In this document: one piece after another, positions 30,601 through 42,147 of the stretch
Numbering within the stretch: position 1 is the first letter of the stretch
Layout: each line of letters starts with the position of its first letter
From: Pictodentalium vernedei
Taxonomy: Eukaryota; Mollusca; Scaphopoda; Dentaliida; Dentaliidae
Direction: 5' to 3'
Assembly (NCBI GenBank): GCA_031216915.1
Contig: CM062297.1
Span: 181,746,350-181,810,349, forward strand
Length of the DNA: 64,000 bases
The notes under the pieces: generated by a model
What the model saw: only the letters and a program-made list of their open reading frames with translations
Told to the model about the DNA's origin: nothing
Databases searched by the model: none
Program-made: the position numbers and the translations under genes

Positions 30601-33600
30601 GCCGAGGAAATGAATTGTTGTTGGATCTTTCCCCCATCTCTTTCTCTCTTCTATTAAAATAAAAACAGCCATTATGGAGTTTTCATCATCTGAACCACAC
30701 TACCTGCTCCGAAGGGGGTGTGGGTTAAGATATAGCCCTGCATAGTTTGATCAGAATCAGAGTTTAGCTCTTTGGCATTATTACACGGGACATTGACTTC
30801 AAGCTTTTCTCGTTGGCACCCATGTCCTCGCAGCTTGGTTTGCACCTTTGCTCCCTCGTGGCGTAGCATCGCATAAATCAAGCTAAAAATCAAGGTAGCA
30901 AGTGCTTGAACAAACTGACATCTTTCTTGCCCGATCCCGGGGCGTAACCTCCCGATTCCAATTGAGAAGTTTCTAGCTTTGAGGTTTAGGTAAAATAAAG
31001 GCATTCATAAGAAAAGATGAAGATAACCGAAAGAGAATGAGACTGAAGGACACAATTTCAACCATAAAAGCACAGACGATTAATTAATTCGATATTAATA
31101 TCGTAGCTCTCACACATTCCTGTTGTTGGACAGTCACCGCTATCCAGTTATCGTCCTTACCAGACAGTTTACTGGCTATGAATATCAGTCTACCTTCCTG
31201 AACCCAACATTATACCTTCAACCCAGGAGGTATTTGTTGCTTCTGGTTACGAGTTAGCAGCGAGACCACTACAATTTTCCAGTCGTGTGAGTGACATATT
31301 GTTGGTGTTACGAAGTCATTCAAGTAATTCTTTCTTTTTCTTGTGGGGGTGTGGTAGGGGTAGGGTTACATTTTCGTGTCTCGTTCAGAAGGTATACCTA
31401 CGAAAGACCTATCTTGGGAAGAAATCGACGCCAAATATCCCGGGGATTACTGACACGCGAATATGTTGCGGTATCGCCCCATGGATTTCCAAAGAGCAGA
31501 GTTGAAAAAGACAGGTTTCGCTGAATCAGCGAATTTTTTGTTCGCGTGAATCGCTAAGGACGACATAAAGAAACGACCAAAGCACTATCGGATAAAATTG
31601 TTATTATTTTGAACACGAATATAGTATTAAATTTCCGATTCCTTGTTAATTTTATCACTATTAATAATGTGTTTGACAAGCAGGGTCGATTAAGGTGGCA
31701 TGCGTAGTTCCAAAAAATGCACAAAATCAGGTGCTATACGGAAACATATTTTGCCGCAGAGACTGCTTATGAGAAAACCGGATCACGGAACCAGGACGGA
31801 TAAAGTACAAAAAATGATGTGGTCGCAGAAATACCATCTTCTGGTGACACATTGTGCATTGTGTGTCCATTCTAAATTGCACAAATCGAAAACATACGTG
31901 ATAAACAATCTTCTGATTTTCTTACGAGGTAATGACCATCTCCTGTAACATTTTTGTGGAACAAATAAGTCTTGTTGACTCACTTTTGCCACAGGTGACT
32001 AGCAAGTTCAATTTTATATCACGAAACACCGAATCAGGACAGACATTCAAACGGCCTTTATAACGGAATCAGATCTCAACTGCTAGAGTACTAAATGTTT
32101 TTGGTCATCAGAATTTGATAACATGTCTTTGCATTGTTACAATTTATAGGAAAGTGCCCAGAGGCACTCTCCCCTAAATTTTAACATGGCAAATCCCTGC
32201 TGACTAAATATTTTTACTTCAAAGATAATTTGAAGCACACGCTCGGAATATGGAGCCTTTAAGTTGTGGTACCTGCACTTCAGAATAAAGACCAAATATG
32301 GGCTTTCAGCACTCTACTATAGTTAAAGAGAGACAATCTTCGTACTATGGAGAAGGTAACACTCTTCAAATCAGTGTCATAGAAAGGGGTGGTAAGATGG
32401 GAGGGAGTGTCACATAATAGCACTGCGTCGGAAAAGTCAATGATCACCAAGTTTCTGTCCTCACCAGAAAATACAACCCGGCTGTAGACAAATTGCCTAA
32501 ATGACCATGTTTCCTCCTAGCTTTTGAAATGTGAGCTGGCAAAAATGCTTTGACAGCAGTATTATACCAGGGTCCAGACATTCCTGATTATACTCGCGTT
32601 CATTCGAAAACACCCCAGTACACACCCCCAATTCATGGCGACCCAAAGAAACACGTGTTAACCTAACACCACACACTCCGCCTGCACACTAACACCACAT
32701 ACCACCATGGCAATGATGGCACAACCTGGCTACCATGACTTCCCCACAATGCGTAGCTGGATCACGTGATTACTACGCCACATGGGATCATCCATGAAAT
32801 CATCCAAATCAAAAATCATATGTAATACTTCTGATAATTTATTTCCATACACGAAGAAATATCCCATACAATTTACTTAAAAAATTTTCAGCCGTCTGAG
32901 AATGCACATACAACAACAATAACAGTTCGCACTATGTGGACCCACGTCGTCTACCCATGGCCACGGAAACTTCTCTGGCTTCGATCTCCGACGTCGGTTT
33001 TAGATTCAGGGTCCACGCTAAAGCTCAAGAACGTTTTTCACCGACATTTCTCCCACAGCGTTAAACCCACCGCCACCTGGACTTCATTTTCTTAGTACTG
33101 CTATCTTATGCTCTCGTCTGTATTTTCACACACGTTTGTCATTTGCGCCCTCACCTCGATTCCATTTTCCTCCTCCTACCAAACAAATACTTAATCAAAA
33201 TTTACGTATAAAGTAAACATCAACATCTCTCAGGTGACTTCTACCAAACAGTTCTAACACCAATTTCGCCCTTTAAGGAGCTCAACCAACTCTTCGTGGC
33301 ACTTAGCTACTCAACAATTATAGCTTGCACTTATAAACCATCCGCGGTTCATGACTCTGTCCGCTCAAACGACTTTTTGGACATTTACAGATCTACGAGT
33401 AGAGTCCAGCTCGGCTTACAAGTTCCCCGGAGCTTGAGAAACTGACTACCACAGGTTCAGAATATATACAGTTTGAAATCAATCAATTTTAACAATAAAT
33501 GCTCTCTTTGAAATTGGAGATCTCCTTCCAGATTAATTCACTTTGAATTGGAGTTTGTTTAATGTTTTCTGGCTTAGATATTTTCTGACCATAACGGAGG

Positions 33601-33997
33601 GGTTGTTATGGATGCCTAGCGATCCTTGTATTTCTACCTTGAAGGAAAATAACCGTCCTCTCTGTTATAGGACGATTCGTTTTTAATTAGTGCGCGCATT
33701 ATTGCTTTTGAATTCCAAGCACACATCCCTTCCCAGATCTCCACATGTGTGAGACGAAGTGTTACTAGTGGTCACTATTTTAAAGCACCTTGCCCATTTG
33801 GGAAAATTGGTGAAGCACATATACATGTAAACGATATCTTGCGAGCCAAATTTTTATTCATGACCTTCACAATGACAGACGAAGAATTTGAAAAAAAATG
33901 ATCACAAAAATTACATTTCCTTGATTAAAATGTATTGACGACGTAACGGGAGAAATAAAACAACTGTGTTTTATGGGAGGTGCATTGATAAACAGTC
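30601..33997. other. Non-coding, nothing recognised
   Basis: About 3.4 kb without a supportable gene, RNA or long repeat. Several open frames of 70-110 codons show no motif and no codon bias. Confidence 0.4.
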
Positions 33998-34246
33998 TAT
34001 TATCGTAGCGACGATTTTCATATGAGTTCAATTTCAATTTCGATGATTTATTCAATGTTATTAGATTCATTTCAAAGACTATTTCCTCCATTTCTGTATT
34101 TCATTATGTTCTAATTCTATCAAATGTCACATTACAAAGAGTTAAGTTAATTTCATAAGAACCTTATTTATGACAAGTCTGAACAACTCCCGGCAGCTTT
34201 TCACCACGCGTCCCTTAATCAGCCATTGTTTAATCTAAGCTAATTG
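33998..34246 (+). repeat. 5' LTR, first part
   Basis: Matches 37471 to about 37720 with few differences. It ends in TCTAAGCTAATTG (34234-34246), which reappears at 35842-35854 where the LTR resumes. Confidence 0.9.
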
Positions 34247-34561
34247 GTTTAAACAATATTTATTTCGAGAATATAATAATAGAAATTGTTACATACATTG
34301 ATGTGGATTCGGCAGGAAGCTATAAGCTTATACAAGGCCGTTTCCACCAAAACAAGATTACATGTAGTTACCAATGTCAATAGCAGGTATATGGATGACT
34401 TTATGTCCTTAGGTGAACAGTATTTGTATACATAACACAGGCGACAGTAGTCGAGCTCACACATCGTTGTCCGTGGGTCCCCGCCCCGTACTCCAGGCCA
34501 ACACCTTACCCCACACAGATATAGTACGAGTATTGCACAAGAGACGTCTTTAACCCCTAAA

Positions 34562-34690
34562 CATCTATTTTCCGTTTCAAAAACACAGCTCTTCGCCCCC
34601 CCCCCCCCCCCCAATGGAGCGGGCTCAATAAGCTCACTCCAGTGGAGGGTCGCGAGCCACGTTTCTGAGTCCAAAATTGCAAAGGAAGTA
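34562..34690. repeat. Hairpin MITE family relic with C-run
   Basis: TCAAAAACACAGCTCTTCG, a C-run at 34596-34612, then AATGGAGCGGGCTC / GAGCTCACTCCAGTGGAGGGTC-like arms match the family palindrome with many changes. Confidence 0.5.
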
Positions 34691-35107
34691 AAGTTTGATT
34701 ACGTGGAATATTTGTTAATAGGACCACCCAATCTTGGCCGTCGCGTGAGGCAGGGGCAGGGAACACCGGAAGACGATGTGTAAGAATATTGAGACTACAG
34801 GCTAGTCAGCTTGAATACATGGTGCATTTACTACACAGGAATAACATAAGTAATTTCATTCGAATCGTTTCGCAGAAGATTATATGTACAAACCGTGAAT
34901 ACAGTCCGAGTGGCGCTGAGCTGCAATGAGAGTTGAGTGGTGGTGAGGGCTATAATCGTTACGTTCAGCTAGTTTGGCAACCATCTTCATAGCAATTTTA
35001 ATATTTTGACCGGTTTAATACGGTGATACAAATTAATCATTGGAATCGCTTACTTGATAATATAAAATCGTGTACCACTTCAAAGATAAGACTGTTGTCT
35101 TCATTGT

Positions 35108-35629
35108 TCAAGAATTCCGAATCAAAAGAAGTGTAGATACGTCCGCCCCAAAAGGAAGTAGGTTAATTGTATAATTACGAGCGCCTGTGAAAATGGGACA
35201 ATGCAAGAGAAAGTGATCAGTAGTCTCTTGCTCGCCACACTGGCATATGGGGTTTGGTAATAAATGATTATCATATAAGTGTGAACTGAGGTTACTACAC
35301 CCCAGTCGTAGCCTACAATGGTATATTTGGGATGTGAGAGATTTCGCCTTACTATAAAACTTTGGAGGTCGTTGATTACCATCGTTTAGGAAAGTTTTAA
35401 AATTAATCAATGACGAGTTCTCACGAACAGGCAGGGGCAGATTATTCCATTGGTCGGTAACGCTGGGGATGAATGAAGACTTGTACAGTTCGATCCGACA
35501 GTAGGGAACACGATGGTTTTGACTTGATCGGAGGCTGAGTAGTGGATTGGTCAAAGAGGCAAGTGGAGGGACTTTACAGGAGATGTGTGGAGGTACCATG
35601 CGATGGTGCATTTTAAAGAACTGAATCAA
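35108..35629 (-). pseudogene. LINE ORF2 C-terminal fragment
   Basis: 173 codons without interruption but lacking endonuclease and reverse-transcriptase cores. It contains the region downstream of RT: a SFIPSVTDQWNNLPLPVRE segment and the Cys/His cluster ICQCGEQETTDHFLLHCPIF, a zinc-finger-like motif found at the end of many LINE and LINE-derived proteins. Truncation at 35841 is the usual result of incomplete reverse transcription. Confidence 0.75.
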
Positions 35630-35854
35630 CTTGTGTTTGCGACATCATTCTTCTAATGGGACCCATCTTGTTTCTAAATAAAGTGAGGCCTTACTAGCAC
35701 TAACAGTTGCCCCCGTAATAATCCTTGCCGCTGCAATCTGTATTTTTTCCAGTTCCGTCACCTGGGTTACAGAACAATTGTCCCAAACAGTATCCGCGTA
35801 TTAGACTACGATCTAAATTAAATTTGTGCCTCCTCAGTAAGTCTAAGCTAATTG

Positions 35855-36128
35855 TTCGTAGTTTGTTAATCTATTGTGTAATTTATATGTATATAAACGC
35901 AGTTCTTGTATTATTTGGTAACTATTCTGTAAGGGAGACACCTCAGAAGGTTCATTCTTCACTTTCCAGTCGGAGGCTCCCGATTGTTCGTGAACCTTTG
36001 TTACTTCTGTATCTGGAGTCCAGTACTGTCGCTGTAAATAAACGCTAATTCCCCAAAAACTCGTCTTCGACTTCTATTTCAACGATCCAGCTCTACCATC
36101 CCACCAGTTCGTAATTTTCACGTTCTCA
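35855..36128 (+). repeat. 5' LTR, second part
   Basis: Continues the LTR after the LINE and matches about 37721-37994. It includes TATGTATATAAACGCAG (TATA-like) and AATAAACG (polyadenylation-like signal). Confidence 0.9.
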
Positions 36129-36176
36129 TACTGGTGTTAGAATCCGAGGCAACGATCCTGGTGGAGAAAAGAAACA

Positions 36177-37196
36177 ATGGCCATCACTATACCAGAGAAT
36201 ATCCAGGCTCTCCTCTCCACTATCGACGTCGGCCATCACCGTTTGAACTGGAACATCAACATAAAGAATGGAGACGTCAGTTTAACGCTGAAATGGCAAA
36301 AACAAACAACGAAAAACAAATCTTTTTCTCATCGCCTCAGAGACGAGATTCGAAAACGCGAGTTCTTCGAGAGAAAGGAGCAGGCAAAAAAATTTGTATC
36401 GCCATTGTCCGCAAAACCAGAGGAGTTGCATGTAGAAACTGTGAGTACCGGTGTACAAGTCTCAGCTCAGCCGCCATTTTCCATTGACGCTGGCGTTACA
36501 GCAACACCCCCAACCACTCATTCAACTATTCAGACGACTCCTGTTTCCAAAACTACACAGGACCAAGCTGTGCAAGTGATGGACTCCATGCCAGTGTATT
36601 CTAAATTCAAGGAAACGGAAAAGATTTCTACCACCCATGCACAAGAAAGACCTGCAAGAGATGTTTGCGCGAATCCTTCAGTTGCAGAGAAAATCGTACG
36701 ACAACGTATGGGTAGCCCAGGAAAACCACAATACTTGATCAAATGGGCTGGGCGATCCGCTACACGAAATACGTGGGTTGACGAAGCTGACCTCAGCTCC
36801 CAAGCGCGACAACTCATCTCCGAACAGAAGAACATTCGCGGGAACGTCAACACAGTTTCCGTTAAAAGTATATCGGAAAGTGTTGAAAACGAGCAATATA
36901 CAGTTGTGGCGCAAAGATTACCACCCATGGACCCACCAGAGACAATTACTGTTGTGAAGAAGTATCCACGTTCATTCAAGGAATTTAACGGCACATGTGA
37001 AATTTATCTGGACACCAAAGGTGAAAAACTTTTCATCGAAGAACACACAATGGATTATCCGAAACCCATAGCCTTTGAGGTACCACCTGATAAGATGGAC
37101 TATGTCTCTCGCCTGGTCAGTACTCTTCTAATAGAAAATAAACATTTTTCAAAATGGCATCCAGAGACGCGCCTTTGCGAAATTCTCACTTCTTGA
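36177..37196 (+). CDS. Chromodomain protein of the LTR retrotransposon
   Basis: 339 residues, uninterrupted. The N-terminal 90 residues include a short strand-rich NWNINIKNGDVSLTLKWQ segment and a basic helix (HRLRDEIRKREFFERKEQAKK). A Ser/Thr/Pro-rich linker follows. Residues about 166-215 are a chromodomain: VAEKIVRQRMGSPGKPQYL, the IKWAGRSATRNTWVDEADL core with the aromatic Trp positions, then a terminal helix. The C-terminal third is unrecognised. Chromodomains normally sit at the end of retrotransposon integrases and direct insertion to marked chromatin; here one is attached to a stand-alone protein. It could be Gag-like or a targeting factor. The open frame in a short element suggests recent or selected activity. 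Confidence 0.75.
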   Translation: MAITIPENIQALLSTIDVGHHRLNWNINIKNGDVSLTLKWQKQTTKNKSFSHRLRDEIRKREFFERKEQAKKFVSPLSAKPEELHVETVSTGVQVSAQPPFSIDAGVTATPPTTHSTIQTTPVSKTTQDQAVQVMDSMPVYSKFKETEKISTTHAQERPARDVCANPSVAEKIVRQRMGSPGKPQYLIKWAGRSATRNTWVDEADLSSQARQLISEQKNIRGNVNTVSVKSISESVENEQYTVVAQRLPPMDPPETITVVKKYPRSFKEFNGTCEIYLDTKGEKLFIEEHTMDYPKPIAFEVPPDKMDYVSRLVSTLLIENKHFSKWHPETRLCEILTS

Positions 37197-37470
37197 CTGT
37201 TTCAAATTGTTTCATATTGGAATTTTTATTTTGGTACGTAATTAGTGCTTATTCATTTGCTTCTGTTTTAGAACGATTTTTTTTCACATTCACTGACTAT
37301 AACCATTGCTCTATTTAATCAATATTCGACCTGCGCATATTGTAAAATTATGGCCGTTTCTTTAATCTTTGATTTTAAAAATATCTTGCTGTGGAAATTC
37401 TAATTTCCTGTCACCGTTATAGTTTTTTTTCCTCAAAAAACGCCGTAGTCATCTTTCAATAAAAAGGGGG

Positions 37471-37994
37471 TAATATCGTAGCGATGATTTTCATATGAGC
37501 TCAATTTCAATTTCGATGATTTATTCAATGTTATTAGATTCATTTCAAAGACTATTTATTCCATTTTTGTATTTCATTTTGTTCTAATTCTATCAAATGT
37601 CACATCACAAAGAGTTAAGTTAATTTCATAAGAACCTTATTTATGACAAGTCTGAACAATTCACGGTAGCTTTTCACCAAGTGTCCCTTAATCAGCCATT
37701 GTTTAATCTAAGCTAATTGTTCGTAGTTTGTTAATCTATTATGTAATTTATATGTATATAAACGCAGTTCTTGCATTATTTGGTAACTATTCTGTAAGGG
37801 AGACAACTCAGAAGGTTCATTCTTCACTTTCCAGTCGCAGGCTCCCGATTGTTCGTGAACCTTTGTTACTTCTGTATCTGGAGTTCCAGGGCTGTCGCTG
37901 TAAATAAACGCTAATTCCCCAAGAACTCGTCTTCGACTTCTATTTCAACTATCCAGCTCTACCATCCCACTAGTTCGTAATTTTCACGTTCTCA
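37471..37994 (+). repeat. 3' LTR
   Basis: Direct repeat of the combined 5' LTR parts with small differences; complete and uninterrupted, and preceded by a polypurine-like tract. Confidence 0.9.
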
Positions 37995-38709
37995 TTCTCA
38001 TTCCCTCAACTTTACCCTCCACGCCAAGGCACCTACTATAACCGTATATGCGACCTATTCATTTCCATACAAACAACATAAGGGTGGTTCAGGCGCCCCT
38101 GCAACATTTCTTACAAGTAGATCCCTTCTTGCCATTTTCTGCCACTGCGCGAAGGGAGGTGGGCGAGGGTGGTTAGCCTTCGGAAACGCAATATTCTAGG
38201 ACTATTTATTTTTCGCTAAATCTGGAGAGGCGGGGTGCTGCTGCTGCTCCAGAAGCTAGAATGTTGAATTACTGTGGCAAATTGGTGTAAAGGGACTCGT
38301 TGCACGTCCACCGCCCCTCCCCTCAATATTCTCAATTTCCTAATTTGCGTGCTCAAGTATTTTTTCAATAGACAGCGTAATCAAATGATATCAAAGGTTT
38401 CCTCAAATGATACATTACCATGTCATAAGTATCCTCAAATACACGTATATGCCTATTTGGGGGGGGGGGGGGATTGATGTGAAGGGGGTGGGGTGTCCTA
38501 GAACACACATGCACATACAAGATGCGCCAATGTACAGCATGTGTTGAGCGCACACTGTGTGATAGCACACAAGCACATATTGGCACATCAAGCATGTGCC
38601 CATGTGCTGGATGCATATTGTGACACATCCTGCACTAGCACACAAGCACATACTAACACATAAGCACATCTCGGTACAATCAACATACAGTTTCTTATTT
38701 GTAAGGTGT
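37995..38709. other. Non-coding, CA-rich and G-run
   Basis: No gene. A G-run lies at 38459-38472 and an imperfect array of GCACACAAGCACAT-like units at about 38500-38670. A related array occurs at 43790-43880 beyond the next retrotransposon. Confidence 0.5.
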
Positions 38710-38714
38710 CCTAG

Positions 38715-39566
38715 TGTCAAGGTGATAGCTTAAAGTTGTGATTTTCTTGTTTAAAAGTGTATATATTTTCGATAATCTTTCTCACTGGGCTAAATATAAA
38801 GCGTAAAGATAGGTATATGACGGACCCCGAAACTGATTTGTAACTTAAACAGACCAGCAATAGTTCATGCGCTGTTAATTAAGCGTGGAATTTTATGTCC
38901 ATTATCGCGGGTCGGGCGAACCCATTTAGGAGCTATCGGGGGATTTCTCGAAAAATTCATTCCAGTCTGAAGGAGTGTATGGCTGTGGGTCACAGGAGAG
39001 GAGATGGAGATGCCACATGCTATAGGTTAGATGTGCCACATCGGTGCGAATGTATAGGCACGTTTAAATGTGGGGGATCCACAAAGCTCATATTTAGAAC
39101 AGGAGCAGTCGCGGGCCAAGTCGGTGGCCATATCTGAGTTTAGGAACAGAAATAGGAAGTACGAGCTCAGGGAGCTATTGGTATTTAGGAAGACGGCATA
39201 CCTGTTGTAGAAGGCAAGCCATACGTAGGCGGAGTAGGCTTTGCCTGTATGAACGTTATTCTGAGATAAATGGAGCGGGGCGTTTAACCCTATTGGTGGC
39301 GACTGCTTGAGTGAAAAGCGTCCAGTAAAGTGACAATAAGCTAGTGGCCGTACTACGACAGTGTAAGAGTGACATTCCGTCACTCGTTCGAAGAAAAGTC
39401 ATTGACCCCTTCAGGATAAGAACCACCCCAACAAAAACGAAACGGGCGGGTTCGTCACGGCGAGGCATACGTTCACGCACGGATTCAGGCGGCATTCCTT
39501 AAGTTTTGGCTGAATACAAGACGTGAATCTATTTTCCCCAACAACGACAAAGCCCGGTTTCCGACA
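38715..39566 (+). repeat. 5' LTR of the gypsy-like element
   Basis: 852 bp, TG at the start and CA at the end; matched by 42148-43266. Confidence 0.9.
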
Positions 39567-39879
39567 TCTGGCGAGGCTTACACCAGGATCTTCCTAAAAG
39601 GTAACAATTGAAAAGCTCAAAATCAACAGGATCACTCAATGACAATTTTAATACATGCTTCAGTTTTAATGTTCAAACAGGTTGCCGCATTGAAATGTTA
39701 ATATTTTTCATAAGTTGCACAGGCGTTAATCATTGGTTAGATTAAATTCGATCGGCGAATTTAAAATAACGGTGGTGGAAATTCTCGCTTAATAATAGGA
39801 CGCCGTGTGGGATAGACAATAATTAACCCTGAAGTAAAAAAATATTTTTGTGTGGAATTTTTAGTGATAAATTTTAATA

Positions 39880-40085
39880 ATGGATACCCCAAGCTTGGAA
39901 CAATTGTTTAATATGGGAGAGCGGTTGGGCTTCGCAGGTAATGAGTTGCAAAAATTTGTGAGAGATGGGCAAAAGCGTATGGCGAAAGAAATGCCCTCGA
40001 GTCAGAGCGCCAGGATACGTTAGAGCACGAAAGAGCTGAAAGAGATCGTGAAAGAGCCGAGAGGGAAGCTGCGTTAGAACATGAA

Positions 40086-40167
<82 letters not shown>

Positions 40168-41184
40168 CAACACACTAAGAGCTGCAGAGCGAGAGAAAGA
40201 AATTCAGGTTGAGCGCGAAAGAGCTGAAAGAGAAGCTGCGTTAGAGCGTGATAGGGCTGAAAGGGCGAGTGAGGAGGCTGAAAGGGCGCGTGAGGATGCT
40301 GAAAGGTCGCCCGAGGAGGCTGAAGGGCAACATGAGAGGGAAATGGAAATTTTAAAGGCTAGGGCGCAGTTACCCGGAGCTAATGGTAGACAGGATGGAG
40401 AAAGTCCCGGGTGAAACGTGAGGGCATCGTATCCCCAGTTACCCAAGTTTAGTGAACAGACTGACGACATTGACGCGTACTCACAGAGGTTTGAAAAGGT
40501 TTGCTTCAAGTCAGGGTTGGCCTGTTGATGCGGGGGGGGGGGGGGGGGGGCGTCTTAGTCCGCTGCTGGCGGGCAAGTCGCTACAAGTATATGTGAGCAT
40601 GCGCCCTGACCAAGCTAATGACTACGGTGAGCTGAAAAGGCTATCCTGAAGAGGTACCAGCTCACCGAGGAGGGGTTCAGGACAAAAGTCAGAGAATGTA
40701 AGGCTGTGAAAGGAGAAAGTGTATACCAGTTTGTGTCAAGGGCCACGAGGTATTTCGGCAGGTGGGTCGAACTATCTGAAATTGAACAGTCATTTCCCTC
40801 CCTGAAAGACTTACTTATCAGGGCGCAGTTTATGTCATCGTGTGCCCCGAGATGGCATTGTTTGTTAAGGAGAGGAAGCAGAGTAGTGTTGAGGAAATGA
40901 CTAGGGTGGCCGAGCAGTATTTGGAGGCTCATGGGGAAGGTCTGACCTTGGGTAGGTCGTGCAGGAATGGGGGTAACGGGTTTGCAAAAGCAACCGTTAG
41001 TAGCCCAAGCCCCGAGCCGGAAAGTTCCAGGGTGAATCAGAGAAGGTCAGGGCCTAGGGACACCACTTGCATTGTGTGCAATAAGAAGGGGCACCTGACC
41101 AGAGACTGTTGGAGAAGGATGGTCATGGGGAGACAAAACGGGGTCCCCCAAAGAACGAGGGAAGGACTCGTCCCCGATCAATAG
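39880..41184 (+). pseudogene. gag: Gag with zinc knuckle, frameshifted
   Basis: ATG 39880 starts MDTPSLEQLFNMGERLGF; the frame soon breaks near 40015. A charged coiled-coil region rich in RAERE follows, swollen by an (AG)n microsatellite at 40086-40166. The capsid-like part is recognisable in pieces: LPKFSEQTDDIDAYSQRFEK, then, after a 19-base G-run (40532-40550) that disrupts it, SPLLAGKSL and SVYQFVSRATRYFGRWVELS. The last open piece ends with a CCHC knuckle, CIVCNKKGHLTRDC. Order and motifs match Gag of Ty3/gypsy-like elements. At least four frame changes make it non-functional. Confidence 0.8.
40086..40166. repeat. (AG)n microsatellite inside gag
   Basis: About 40 AG units within the coiled-coil coding region; it encodes Arg-Glu on the plus strand. 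Confidence 0.95.
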
Positions 41185-41189
41185 TGGAA

Positions 41190-42147
41190 GGAGGGGTAAC
41201 TCGATACAGCCTGTGGAGAGAAGGCAGACAGCGACGTTCTGCCAAACAATTGGGCCAGAGAGGATCCCACTGCGCCATTAGGCCAGAAGAGGCTGCAAGA
41301 TATGGCCGGAGTAGCCACACAATGGCACCAGAGACGTAGAGTTAGGAGGGGCCCTGGGACTTTGAGTGGGGCACCCAAGGAGGGGTTGGCAGGAGTTAAT
41401 CTGCAGAGCTTTGCATCTGAGGCAGCGAGCGCTGGTACGGCAGGTGTTGGGCGTGAAGATGAGTGGGGGTCCCTGGTGAAGGACACGCCCGAGGAATAGG
41501 TCCAGGTGGAGGCGGTCTAGAGGCTCTTTAGGACATAGTAAGGGTCCCGCCACCCATGGGAATATTTAAAGGCAGTGCCTAATAGGACAGGAAACCAGCT
41601 GACGGGCATGAGCCGGTGAGGCACCCTATTCAAGGATATGGGCAAGTTAGTGGGGGTAACGGGAGGTGGGGCAAGGGGCCCATCGGCTCGCTTGGGCCAG
41701 GGTGGATACCCCTTGCTAATATTTTTTACGCAGGTGTTGCGAGAGTGTATATAGATACAGGTGTGTGTGTGATAGAATAGTATTATATTTTGCGATGGAG
41801 AGAGGGAGAAAGAGTGTATAGGGGGGTCCTGTTGGCTGCATGTGTACCAACGGACTACATCCTATCGTGCGCCTGTGGAAGTGAGCGCGCGAGTTTATAT
41901 GGGATAAGGATAGACTCATGCGTTCCAATGGGGAACCGAGTCAAAGTACTGGGATTTATTTGTGGTGTGCGTCAGTGTGCGCATGCGTGTGACTGTGTGT
42001 GTGAAAATAATTATGAGTATATATATATATAATGGTAGAGAGAAACTGGGAGATAGCTCTAAGAGAGAAGTGTTAGAGTGGATGAACGTGAATGCTATCC
42101 CCTTGGTTTATTTGGAACAACTGAGAGTATGTTCCGTTGTTGGGAGT
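41190..42147. other. Remainder of the retrotransposon interior
   Basis: Where pol would be expected there is no recognisable motif. A short (AT)n run lies near 42020. The polypurine tract before the 3' LTR is not obvious. Confidence 0.5.

Larger units (their letters stand above)
34247..35841 (-). mobile_element. 5'-truncated LINE inserted in the LTR
   Basis: A 1.6-kb insertion flanked by the 13-bp duplication TCTAAGCTAATTG, the length typical of LINE integration. The minus strand encodes the C-terminal part of a LINE ORF2-like protein (35108-35629), and the region toward 34247 is its 3' untranslated part. That part contains a degenerate hairpin MITE relic (34562-34690) with a 17-base C-run. 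Confidence 0.85.
33998..37994 (+). mobile_element. LTR retrotransposon carrying a chromodomain gene only
   Basis: Two direct LTRs of about 524 bp: 33998-36128, interrupted by a LINE at 34247-35841, and 37471-37994. The interior of only about 1.34 kb holds one open gene (36177-37196) and no reverse transcriptase, protease or integrase. A plausible primer-binding site (TGGTGTTAGAATCCGAGG) starts 4 bases after the 5' LTR. A purine-rich AAAAAGGGGG tract touches the 3' LTR. LTR ends are not the textbook TG...CA at the left, and no target duplication is clear. It is best described as a non-autonomous, TRIM-like element dependent on a partner. Confidence 0.85.

Noticed and set aside
39874-40173. Ser-Leu repeat open frame on the minus strand
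   Set aside because: It is the (AG)n microsatellite read on the opposite strand of gag.
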